A stretch of 64,000 nt of DNA from an uncultured Stenotrophomonas sp. (lineage in GTDB: Bacteria; Pseudomonadota; Gammaproteobacteria; Xanthomonadales; Xanthomonadaceae): contig NZ_CAJYVQ010000011.1 of NCBI RefSeq assembly GCF_913778665.1, positions 62,001 to 126,000 on the forward strand, written 5' to 3'. Both the position numbers and the translations under genes were made by a program. Positions 1 to 7,057 of this stretch are shown here, piece after piece. Numbering within the stretch: the stretch's first letter is position 1; every line of letters starts with the position of its first letter. The notes below the pieces were generated by a model that saw only the letters and a program-made list of their open reading frames with translations, did not search any database and was not told where the DNA came from.

Positions 1-1078
1 GCTGGCGCCATGCGCGCAGGGTCAGGGCGTAAGAGTGGCCGAAGTCGTGCTGGGCAATCAGCTGCAGGTCACTCGCGCGGGTCTTGGCCGCCATGATCGC
101 GTTGATCGAGGGAATGAAGCTGCCCGGGAATACGTAGCGCTTAATGTAGTCGACGCTGCGCCTGGCCTGCTCGTAGCGATGGTCCTCGATGGTGATCGCC
201 TGCAGCAGGGCCACGCCGTCCGGTTTCAACAGGCGCTGCAGCGTGGCCATGTAGGTGTCCAGGTATTCGGCGCCGATCGCCTCGATCATCTCGATCGACA
301 CAAGCTTGTCGAACTGGCCCTGCAGATCGCGGTAGTCCTGCATCAGCAGGGTAATGTGGTCCTGCAGTCCGGCCGCATTCACGCGCTTGGCGGCCAGGGC
401 ATGCTGTTCGGCCGAGATGGTGGTGGTGGTGACATGGCAGCCGTAGTGGCGCGCTGCATGCACGGCAAAGCCGCCCCAGCCGGTACCGATTTCCACCACC
501 CGGTCACCCGGCTTCAGCTGCAGCTGCTGGCAGATGCGGTCGAGCTTGCGCCGGGATGCGGACTCCAGTGGCTCCGCTTCGTCGGCGAACAGTGCCGACG
601 AGTACATCAGGTCTTCCGAGAGAAACAGCGCGAAGAAGTCGTTGCCCAGGTCGTAGTGCGCGGCGATGTTGCGCCGGCTCCCTTCGCGGCTGTTGCGGCG
701 CAGCCGGTTCCAGCCGCGCAGCAGCCAGCCGCCGACCCGTGCCGGACCGGTTTCCATGCCATCCAGCAGATCGCGGTTGCGTACCAGCAGCCGCACCAGC
801 GCCACCAGGTCGTCGCACTGCCAGTCGCCGTGGATGTAGCTCTCGCCGGCGCCGACACTGCCTTGTGCGGCGACCTTGCGATAGAACGCCGGGTCATCGA
901 TGGTGACCGTGACCTGCAGCGCGCCGTTGCCCTGGCCCAGCCAGACTTCACCGAGCGCATCGCGCACGCAGAGCCGGCCTTCGCGCAGCGGGGCCAACTG
1001 GGCCAACAGGCGGCGGCGCAGGAAGGCGTCCAACGTGCCGGGGTGGGGCAGGGCCACCGAGGGGGTCATCTGGTTCAT
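1..1078 (-). CDS. cfa: Cyclopropane-fatty-acyl-phospholipid synthase family SAM methyltransferase (3' end outside window)
   Basis: SAM-dependent methyltransferase that acts on unsaturated fatty acyl chains of membrane phospholipids. The SAM site is visible as VVEIGTGWGGFAVHAA about 220 residues in, preceded by AHYDLGNDFFALFL, a hallmark of the CFA/mycolic acid synthase family; VSIEMIEAIG follows. The start at 1078 overlaps the stop of the upstream DUF1365 gene (ATGA), implying translational coupling. The reading frame is open at base 1, so roughly 359 residues are seen and a short C-terminal part is missing. It is the last visible gene of a four-gene operon with DUF1365, FAD oxidoreductase and desaturase genes. 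In Rhodobacter comparable genes belong to the sigma-E/ChrR singlet-oxygen regulon, where a CFA-like methylase makes furan fatty acid precursors; the same role here is inference. Confidence 0.9.
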   Translation of the reverse strand, partial: MNQMTPSVALPHPGTLDAFLRRRLLAQLAPLREGRLCVRDALGEVWLGQGNGALQVTVTIDDPAFYRKVAAQGSVGAGESYIHGDWQCDDLVALVRLLVRNRDLLDGMETGPARVGGWLLRGWNRLRRNSREGSRRNIAAHYDLGNDFFALFLSEDLMYSSALFADEAEPLESASRRKLDRICQQLQLKPGDRVVEIGTGWGGFAVHAARHYGCHVTTTTISAEQHALAAKRVNAAGLQDHITLLMQDYRDLQGQFDKLVSIEMIEAIGAEYLDTYMATLQRLLKPDGVALLQAITIEDHRYEQARRSVDYIKRYVFPGSFIPSINAIMAAKTRASDLQLIAQHDFGHSYALTLRAWRQ

Positions 1079-1842
1079 CGCGGCTTCTCGGCAAGGGAAG
1101 GGTGGTCATGCACAGGGTTGCGCTTCAGCCACAGCCGCAGCGCATGCCAGTGAATGGCGGCCACGACCTGGGTCGTCATCAGTGGATAACAGGCCAGCAC
1201 GCGGGCCAGCCCGCGGGCGCCCAACGGGCGTCGTTGCATCGTCTGGGTGGCATCAAACTGGCGCCGGCCCTCGCGCCAGACCTGCATGTGCACGCGCAGG
1301 TCCTGATCGGGGCTGTTGAACCGCCAGTCGTAGCGGCAGTCCATCGCCATGAAAGGTGAGACGTGGAAACACTTGTCGAACTGCCAGCGCAGTGCGTCGC
1401 CTTCGCGCGTAGCGGTGGCGGCCGGCAGCACATAGGCGTGGCGCTCTTTCCAGGGCGTATTGGTGATGTCAGCCACGATGCAGTCCAGGGTGCTGCCGTC
1501 GGCCTGGTAGCAATAGTAGAAACTGACCGGATTGAACACATGTCCGGCATAACGCAGATGGGTCAGCAGGCGCACCGGTCCGGCCGGCCGGTAACCCAGC
1601 GTGCCGGCGGCATGATCACGCACCGCCTCGACGAGCGGCTGCGCGGGGTCGCCCAGGTAGTCGCTGCGACGGAACTCGGCTAGGTTGCGACGGTTGACCG
1701 ACCACAGCCAGCGGCCCTCGAAGACGCTGTCCAGTTCGTCCAGATCCAGTAACAGCTGCGCGACGGGATAATGGAAGGCATGCGGATGCGGATGGTGGCG
1801 ACGATGAATCACTTGGCCAAAATAGAGAGCACTGGCGCTCAT
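1075..1842 (-). CDS. DUF1365 family protein
   Basis: 255-residue protein starting MSASALYFGQVIHRRHHPH. The family-typical N-terminus (G.V.H.R..P..H.F.Y), the internal FNPVSFYYC and the C-terminal GARGLARVL are visible. DUF1365 proteins have no settled biochemical role but travel with flavin amine-oxidase-like proteins and cyclopropane synthase homologues in lipid-modification operons controlled by ECF sigma factors. The start overlaps the stop of the upstream oxidoreductase gene by 4 bases, and its own stop overlaps the methyltransferase start. The tight overlaps suggest stoichiometric synthesis with the neighbours. Function in lipid methylation or oxidation is inferred from context. Confidence 0.88.
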   Translation of the reverse strand: MSASALYFGQVIHRRHHPHPHAFHYPVAQLLLDLDELDSVFEGRWLWSVNRRNLAEFRRSDYLGDPAQPLVEAVRDHAAGTLGYRPAGPVRLLTHLRYAGHVFNPVSFYYCYQADGSTLDCIVADITNTPWKERHAYVLPAATATREGDALRWQFDKCFHVSPFMAMDCRYDWRFNSPDQDLRVHMQVWREGRRQFDATQTMQRRPLGARGLARVLACYPLMTTQVVAAIHWHALRLWLKRNPVHDHPSLAEKPR

Positions 1843-3116
1843 GCGGCCACCTCGCGCCAGGGCTGAGTCGGTCGGTTGTCAGTGCTGAGCTGCAGTGCAT
1901 CGACCACGCGGCGGGCACTGCGGATGCCATCCTCGTGGAAACCCCAGCCCCAGTACGCGCCTGCGAACCAGGTGTGGCGCTGCCCCTGCAGCTCGGCCCA
2001 GCGTTGCTGCGCGCGTACTGCAGCGTGGTCGTGTATCGGGTGGGCGTAGTGCAGCGTACGCAATACCTTGCGGGGGTCGATGGCGGCACTGCGGTTGAGC
2101 GTGACGACCAGCGGGGTGTCGCCGGGAAGGCCCTGCAGCAGGTTCATGCAGTAGCTGACCGTGCACGGCGCAGCAGGGTCGCGCGGAACGTGCGCGTTCC
2201 AGGCGGCCCATGCCTTGCGGTTGCGCGGCAGTAGCGATGCGTCGGTATGCAGCACCACTTCGTTGGGCTGGTAGCGGATGGCACCCAGCACCTCACGTTC
2301 GACCGCCGTCGCATCGGCCAGTAGAGACAGCGCCTGGTTGCTGTGGCAGGCCAGGATGACCTCGTCGAAATCTTCCGCTCCAGCCGCACTGTGCACGCGC
2401 GCGCCTTGGGGTAGGCGCTCAACCGACCTGGCCGGGCATTGCAGGCGCTCCTGCACGCGCCAGCGACGCCGCAGTGCATCGACGTAGCGGGCCGAGCCGC
2501 CACTGACCACGCGCCAAGGAGCGCGGCCGGTCATCTGCAGCATCTGATGGTTGGCCATGAACTGGGCCAGGTAGCGCGCAGGAAATGCCTGGACGGTGGC
2601 CGTGGGCGAGGACCACAGTGCCGAGGCCATCGGCAGCAGATGCTCCTCGATGAACGCCTCGCCATAGCGTTGGCTGCGTAGGTACTGGCCCAAGGTCGGG
2701 CCTTCCTCTTCGGCCAGCAGCAGCGGCGCATCCCGATAGAACCGGCGCAGGTCGGCCAGCATGCCCCAGAAGCGCGGCGACAGCAGGTTGCGTCGTTGGC
2801 AGAACAGACCGTCCAGCGAAGTGGCGTTGTACTCCACGCCGCTGCGTTCGCTATGCATCGAGAAACTCATCGTAGTCGGCTGCGAAGCTACGCCCAGCTC
2901 GTCGAACAGTGCCGACAGAAGCGGGTAGTGCAGGTCATTGAAGACGATGAAGCCGGTATCCACCGCCATGCGGACACCGTCCACCTGCACCTCGTGGGTA
3001 TGGGTGTGACCGCCGAGATAATCGTTGGCCTCGAACAGGGTGACCTCATTCTGGCCATCCAGCCACCAAGCGCTGGCCAGTCCTGCAATACCCGAACCGA
3101 TGATCGCGATGCGCAT
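1839..3116 (-). CDS. NAD(P)/FAD-dependent oxidoreductase (amine-oxidase fold)
   Basis: 425 residues. The N-terminus MRIAIIGSGIAGLASAWWL carries the GxGxxG dinucleotide-binding loop, followed by the second strand acidic residue (VTLFEAND) and YLGGHTHT, the flavin-containing amine oxidase signature. The C-terminal flavin segment AGAYWGWGFHEDGIRSA is also present. The protein belongs to the group encoded with DUF1365 and CFA-type synthases and probably oxidises or reduces a modified fatty acyl chain. The start lies one base from the desaturase stop (3118), and the 3' end overlaps the DUF1365 start. Substrate is not deducible from sequence. Confidence 0.88.
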   Translation of the reverse strand: MRIAIIGSGIAGLASAWWLDGQNEVTLFEANDYLGGHTHTHEVQVDGVRMAVDTGFIVFNDLHYPLLSALFDELGVASQPTTMSFSMHSERSGVEYNATSLDGLFCQRRNLLSPRFWGMLADLRRFYRDAPLLLAEEEGPTLGQYLRSQRYGEAFIEEHLLPMASALWSSPTATVQAFPARYLAQFMANHQMLQMTGRAPWRVVSGGSARYVDALRRRWRVQERLQCPARSVERLPQGARVHSAAGAEDFDEVILACHSNQALSLLADATAVEREVLGAIRYQPNEVVLHTDASLLPRNRKAWAAWNAHVPRDPAAPCTVSYCMNLLQGLPGDTPLVVTLNRSAAIDPRKVLRTLHYAHPIHDHAAVRAQQRWAELQGQRHTWFAGAYWGWGFHEDGIRSARRVVDALQLSTDNRPTQPWREVAA

Positions 3117-3117
3117 G

Positions 3118-4068
3118 TCAGTACTTCGCCTTGGCCATCACCCACTCGGGGATGGGCTTGAGTGCCTTGACCAGCCCGAGCGCGGCCATCATCCGCAGCA
3201 CGTACCAGGTCAGGTCGACCTCCCACCAGCGGAAACCCTGGCGTACCGTGCCGGGGAAGAAATGATGGTTGTTGTGCCAGCCTTCGCCGAAAGTCAGTAG
3301 CGCCAGCCAGACATTGTTGCGGCTGTCGTCACGGGTATCAAAACGGCGGCGGCCGAAGCGGTGGGCCAGCGAGTTGATGGTCACCGTGGCATGGAACAGG
3401 ACCACGGTGGACACGAAGAAGCCCCAGACCAGCAGCTGCGGGCCGGTGGTCTGCAGGCCCGGCGCCCAGCGCCCCAGCGCTGCGCCAAGCGCATACAACG
3501 ATGCGGCCAGCAGCACGGGCACAGCGGTATCGAAGCGATCCAGCCAGCGCAGTTCCGGGAAGCGGGCAAGGTCCGGTACCCGCGACAGATCGGTAGCAAA
3601 GGCCTCGCGCGTGAGGAACCAGCCCATGTGGCTGCGCCAGAAGCCACCCTCACGCGGCGAGTGCGGGTCCAGCGGCTGATCGGCATGACGGTGATGATGG
3701 CGGTGATGCGCGGCCCACCACAGCGGTCCGCGCTGCACGCTGGCGGCGCCGATGACGGCGAACACGAACTGCACTGGCCGCGAGGCCTGGAAGGTGCGGT
3801 GCGAGAAATAGCGGTGATAGAACGCAGTGATCGCGAACATGCGCACGGCGTAGAGCGCGGCCGCCACAAGCACTGCCGTCCACGAGATCCCGACCCAGAT
3901 CACAGCGACGCAGGCCACATGCATCAGCGCGAACGGCACGGCCCGCAGCCAATCGATGCGGCCGTGCGCTGCACCGGTCGTATCGGACGCGCCGCCGGTA
4001 TCGACCCAGCGTTGCAGCGTGCGCAGCAGGCGCCAGCGGCGGCGGGGGAGGGGCGCGACAGAGGCCAT
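3118..4068 (-). CDS. Acyl-CoA/fatty acid delta-9-type desaturase
   Basis: 316-residue integral membrane di-iron desaturase. All three histidine boxes are visible: HRYFSHR near residue 80, HHRHH near 120, and HNNHH near 265. Hydrophobic blocks between boxes form the usual four membrane segments (for example VPFALMHVACVAVIWVGIS). It probably introduces a cis double bond into acyl chains, supplying substrate to the downstream methyltransferase. First gene of the leftward operon; an ECF-type promoter sits 32 bases upstream at 4100-4126. The start at 4068 gives MASVAPLPRRR; alternatives further in would cost conserved residues only after residue 50. Confidence 0.9.
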   Translation of the reverse strand: MASVAPLPRRRWRLLRTLQRWVDTGGASDTTGAAHGRIDWLRAVPFALMHVACVAVIWVGISWTAVLVAAALYAVRMFAITAFYHRYFSHRTFQASRPVQFVFAVIGAASVQRGPLWWAAHHRHHHRHADQPLDPHSPREGGFWRSHMGWFLTREAFATDLSRVPDLARFPELRWLDRFDTAVPVLLAASLYALGAALGRWAPGLQTTGPQLLVWGFFVSTVVLFHATVTINSLAHRFGRRRFDTRDDSRNNVWLALLTFGEGWHNNHHFFPGTVRQGFRWWEVDLTWYVLRMMAALGLVKALKPIPEWVMAKAKY

Positions 4069-4099
4069 GGCGGATCTCGGCGGGTTTGGTATCTCTCTT

Positions 4100-4126
4100 T
4101 ACGCAACAGGGCGTGCAATGGATGCA
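4100..4126 (-). promoter_or_regulatory. ECF sigma promoter of the desaturase-methyltransferase operon
   Basis: On the minus strand: -35-like TGCATCCA (plus 4119-4126), 16-base spacer, -10-like GTA (plus 4100-4102). Identical -35 and spacing occur in front of the sigma factor gene and of the secreted-protein gene, which is the evidence for one shared sigma factor. Confidence 0.6.
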
Positions 4127-4148
4127 TGCAGTGCAGGGAATTTCTTCT

Positions 4149-4928
4149 TCACCCTGGCGTCACGGCGCAGCGATCGACCAGCGGTTGTACCTGTGCCTGT
4201 TGCCCTTCGCTGGCCGGCCGCTGCGCCGGTGGCGAGCTGAAGCGCACCGTTACCTGTGGGTAGGCGCCGCGCGCATCGCGCAGATTGCTGGTGCCGGCGA
4301 ATTCCAGCAGGCGCCGGTCGGCCGAGGCGTAGACCAACCGCAGTCGTGGTGCCAGTCCACCGTACCAGGTGTCGAGGCTGACCTCGATCGACTGGGCATC
4401 GATACCTTGCCAGCGCAGCGGACCGGTGCGGCTGACCTCCACCGGGTAGAAGCGCTGGCGGCCCGGGACCAGGAACGGCAGCGCGATGCGCTCGCCGCGC
4501 ATCAGCGCGGGCCAGTGCAGGCGTACCGCGGTGTCGAATCCGGTGTCGATTACCGCCTCCAGTGGCAGATCGAGGCTGCGCTTCAGTGCTGAGGTGGCGG
4601 CCGCTTCCTTCCAGTCGATCAGTACCTTGTCCCCGGCCAGCTCGACCTGAGCGTGCTGGCCGCTGCGCCGGTCTTCCAGAGAATAGCCGCGCGCCTGTGG
4701 GCGGGCGGTGCTGGCCGGCAGGTGCTTGCGGGCAAAGGGGCGTCCGTCCGGGCACTGGTACAGCACCCAGCGCTCGGCACCTTCCGACGCATCGCGCTGC
4801 CAGTGCACTTCGCGATAGAGCGTCTGCCCCTGGGCGGAACTGGCGATACCCTCGGTACGCAGCCAGGGGGCCGCCAGCGCGGCATGGGGCAGGCAGAGCA
4901 GCAGCCAGACGGTACGCATGGCATTCAT
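4149..4928 (-). CDS. Secreted hypothetical protein of the ECF sigma regulon
   Basis: About 259 residues with an N-terminal signal peptide (MNAMRTVWLLLCLPHAALA then APW). No family recognised with confidence; the mature part is beta-rich with a repeated pattern of ...LHWPALMRGERIALPF... and VSRTGPLRWQG, suggesting a periplasmic barrel or sandwich. The reading frame extends upstream to 4997, but the signal peptide begins at 4928 (or 4919), so the start was set there; the Shine-Dalgarno is weak. Divergent from the sigma factor gene, with its own TGCATCCA-N16-GTA promoter at 4953-4979, so probably a member of the same regulon. Confidence 0.7.
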   Translation of the reverse strand: MNAMRTVWLLLCLPHAALAAPWLRTEGIASSAQGQTLYREVHWQRDASEGAERWVLYQCPDGRPFARKHLPASTARPQARGYSLEDRRSGQHAQVELAGDKVLIDWKEAAATSALKRSLDLPLEAVIDTGFDTAVRLHWPALMRGERIALPFLVPGRQRFYPVEVSRTGPLRWQGIDAQSIEVSLDTWYGGLAPRLRLVYASADRRLLEFAGTSNLRDARGAYPQVTVRFSSPPAQRPASEGQQAQVQPLVDRCAVTPG

Positions 4929-4952
4929 CCGTAAGGAAGGGGGCAGAGCACA

Positions 4953-4979
4953 TACGCCGCAGGCGGCCGCCTGGATGCA
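4953..4979 (-). promoter_or_regulatory. ECF sigma promoter of the secreted-protein gene
   Basis: Minus strand -35-like TGCATCCA (plus 4972-4979), 16-base spacer, GTA (plus 4953-4955). Its -35 box and the opposing one at 4993-5000 form an 11-bp perfect inverted repeat (4972-4982 with 4990-5000). Confidence 0.58.
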
Positions 4980-4992
4980 GCCAGGGGCAGGC

Positions 4993-5019
4993 TGCATCCA
5001 ATTGCCGCCGCCGCCCGTA
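4993..5019 (+). promoter_or_regulatory. Autoregulatory ECF sigma promoter of the sigma factor gene
   Basis: TGCATCCA at 4993-5000, 16-base spacer, GTA at 5017-5019, about 38 bases before the proposed sigma factor start. Same motif and spacing as the two leftward promoters nearby. Confidence 0.6.
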
Positions 5020-5056
5020 CAGAGGACAGACCTTCACCTGCCCGCCGCGAACGCAG

Positions 5057-5680
5057 ATGTATCCTTACGCCGCCAGCACTCCCTTCCGCTTGAACAGCGC
5101 ACGCATCGTGTCCAGTCCCCAGCAGCCCAGCAGTGAGCCGAAGAACTGGGCCGGTGACATGGAGGGGGTCGCGCGCCTGCGCGACCGCGATTGCTTCATG
5201 CGCATCTACGACCACTTCATGCCACGGTTGTGCGTCTACATGCGTGGCTTGGGCGCTCCCGATGCCGTGGCCGAAGAACTGGCGCAGGAGTGCCTTCTAC
5301 GCCTGTGGCTGCGGGCGCAGGATTTCGATCCCGCCCAGGGCGCACTGAGCACCTGGCTCTACCGGATCGCCCGCAATCTGCATATTGATCGCGTGCGGCG
5401 TGAACGTAGCTGGATGCAGGTGCAGGGGGCGGTGGAGGACGCCGCCAGCTTCGATGTGGTCGAGCGCAGCAGTGCCGAGCAGTTCGCCGACCAGGCGCGT
5501 CTGCGGCAGCGCATCAATGAGCTGCCCGCGGTGCAGGCCCGGTTGGTGCGGATGTCCTACTTCGAAGCCAAGAGCCATAGTGAGATCGCCGAGGCGCTGG
5601 GCATGCCGCTGGGCACTGTCAAGTCTCACCTGCGCCGCGCGTTCCTTCAGCTACAGGCCAAAGTGGGAGGTGGGCTGTGA
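5057..5680 (+). CDS. ECF RNA polymerase sigma factor (RpoE/ECF11-like, partner of ChrR)
   Basis: 207 residues. Region 2 is visible as FMRIYDHFMPRLCVYMRG...AEELAQECLLRLW..., then TWLYRIARNLHIDR; region 4 as ELPAVQARLVRMSYFEAKSHSEIAEALGMPLGTVKSHLRRAF with its helix-turn-helix. The length is typical for ECF factors plus a short N-terminal extension; a later start at 5159 (MEGVARLRD) is possible. The stop overlaps the GTG start of the ChrR-type anti-sigma gene. In Rhodobacter the homologous pair responds to singlet oxygen and organic hydroperoxides; released sigma would drive its own gene and the lipid-modification operon through the shared promoter. Confidence 0.92.
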   Translation: MYPYAASTPFRLNSARIVSSPQQPSSEPKNWAGDMEGVARLRDRDCFMRIYDHFMPRLCVYMRGLGAPDAVAEELAQECLLRLWLRAQDFDPAQGALSTWLYRIARNLHIDRVRRERSWMQVQGAVEDAASFDVVERSSAEQFADQARLRQRINELPAVQARLVRMSYFEAKSHSEIAEALGMPLGTVKSHLRRAFLQLQAKVGGGL

Positions 5681-6351
5681 ATCCGCACCACCATCTGCAC
5701 GAATCCACCCTGATGAGCTACGCCGCCGGCGCGCTGCCTGCGCCGTTGAGCATCGTCGCCGGTGCCCATCTGGAGCAGTGCCCGCGTTGTCGTGAGCGCC
5801 TGCGCGATGCCGAAGCAATCGGCTCGGTGCTGCTGGAACAGACGCAGCCGCCCGCAGCGGAGGCGCGATGCGAACAGCTGCGCGAGGCGATGCTGATGCA
5901 GCTGGCCACGGAAGCGCCGATGGCCATGGCTGGGGTCGCACGCCCCGTGCCGATGGAGCGGCCTGAAGCCAATCCGGACCATCTGCCTGCATCGCTGCAT
6001 CCGTATTTCGGCGCCTCGCTCAGCGACCTGCGCTGGCGCTGGATGGCGCCGGGCGTGCACTGCATCCGCGCCGAGCAGATGCCTTCGCTGATCATGCTGA
6101 AGATCGCCCCGGGCAAATGCCTGCCCATGCACAGCCATGGCCGCAGCGAACTGACCCAGATCCTGCGCGGTTCCTACAACGATGCGCTGGGGCTGTTCGC
6201 ACCGGGCGACGTGGCGGATCTGGATGAAGATGTGGAGCATCAGCCGGTGACGGCACCGGGCGTGCCGTGCATCTGCGTGTCGGCACTCGATGCGCCGCTG
6301 GTGTTCAGTGGTTGGCTGGCGCGGAAAATCCAGCGCTTTGTGAAGCTCTAG
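5677..6351 (+). CDS. chrR: ChrR-family zinc-binding anti-sigma factor with cupin domain
   Basis: 224 residues, GTG start overlapping the sigma gene stop (GTGA). The N-terminal anti-sigma domain has the zinc motif HLEQCPRC near residues 30-37 after an upstream His (HLHESTLMSYAAGALP). The C-terminal cupin half shows the metal-binding pattern PMHSHGRSELTQILRG and later EHQP. In the family the N-domain sequesters the ECF sigma factor in the cytoplasm and the cupin is needed for the singlet-oxygen response. Co-transcribed with its sigma partner from 4993-5019. Confidence 0.92.
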   Translation: MNPHHHLHESTLMSYAAGALPAPLSIVAGAHLEQCPRCRERLRDAEAIGSVLLEQTQPPAAEARCEQLREAMLMQLATEAPMAMAGVARPVPMERPEANPDHLPASLHPYFGASLSDLRWRWMAPGVHCIRAEQMPSLIMLKIAPGKCLPMHSHGRSELTQILRGSYNDALGLFAPGDVADLDEDVEHQPVTAPGVPCICVSALDAPLVFSGWLARKIQRFVKL

Positions 6352-6362
6352 GCAGGTGGGCG

Positions 6363-7055
6363 ATGGGCGGTGCGGGGCAGTTACGGGTTCTGCTGGTTGG
6401 CGCCACTGGTCTGGTCGGGCAGGGCGTGGCGCTTGCGTGCCAACGCTCCGCCCACGTCGCTGCGTTGACGGCCCTGGTCAGGCGGCCAGGCGGTCTCAAG
6501 GGTGCTGGGAGCCAACGGGTCGTACCGGATTTCCTGCGCATCGACGCGCTGGCCGACGATCTGGCGGGGTTCGATGCCTGCTTCTATTGCGCGGGCGCCG
6601 CCCCGATCGGGACTGCCGAAGACGAGTATCGGAAAGTGACCTTGGCCACCACCGTTGCCGTCGGCCGCGCGTGGGCCGATGCCAATCCCGAAGGTATTTT
6701 CCTGTACGTGTCCGGTGCCGGTTCCGATCCGCGAAGCCGTTTGATGCCGTTGCGGGTCAAGGGCCAGACCGAGGAGGCGCTACACGCACTGCCAGTGCGC
6801 ACGGTCATGCTGCGACCCGCAGGCGTACGGCCCGTTCCAGGGACCGGCACCCGCCATGGACTGCTGAAGCCCCTGTACTGGGGCGGTGCACCATTGATGA
6901 AACTGGTCGAGGCGGTCTCGCCATCGCTGGTCACCAGCAACCTGGCAGTGGGGCACGCGATGATCGTCCTGGCCGGCATGCAGCGCCCACCGCAGACGGT
7001 GGAATGCGATGAGATCAACCGGATCGCCGCGCGAAGGGGCGATCCGGCCGGCTGA
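6363..7055 (+). CDS. NAD(P)H-binding Rossmann-fold protein (atypical SDR/NmrA-like)
   Basis: 230 residues. RVLLVGATGLVGQGVA at the N-terminus is the glycine-rich NAD(P) loop; FLYVSGAGSDP and VMLRPAGVRPV match the atypical short-chain dehydrogenase/epimerase pattern used by YbjT-like proteins. No clear YxxxK catalytic pair, so it may bind a cofactor without classical SDR catalysis. The start at 6363 follows GGCAGGTGGGCG and begins right before the Rossmann strand. It lies 11 bases after chrR and probably shares its transcript. Confidence 0.8.
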   Translation: MGGAGQLRVLLVGATGLVGQGVALACQRSAHVAALTALVRRPGGLKGAGSQRVVPDFLRIDALADDLAGFDACFYCAGAAPIGTAEDEYRKVTLATTVAVGRAWADANPEGIFLYVSGAGSDPRSRLMPLRVKGQTEEALHALPVRTVMLRPAGVRPVPGTGTRHGLLKPLYWGGAPLMKLVEAVSPSLVTSNLAVGHAMIVLAGMQRPPQTVECDEINRIAARRGDPAG

Positions 7056-7057
7056 AC

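Noticed and set aside
35..1153. Long plus-strand open frame opposite the CFA-like gene
   Set aside because: It is the antisense shadow of a clear methyltransferase on the minus strand; its protein is Gln/Arg/Ala-rich with no family features.
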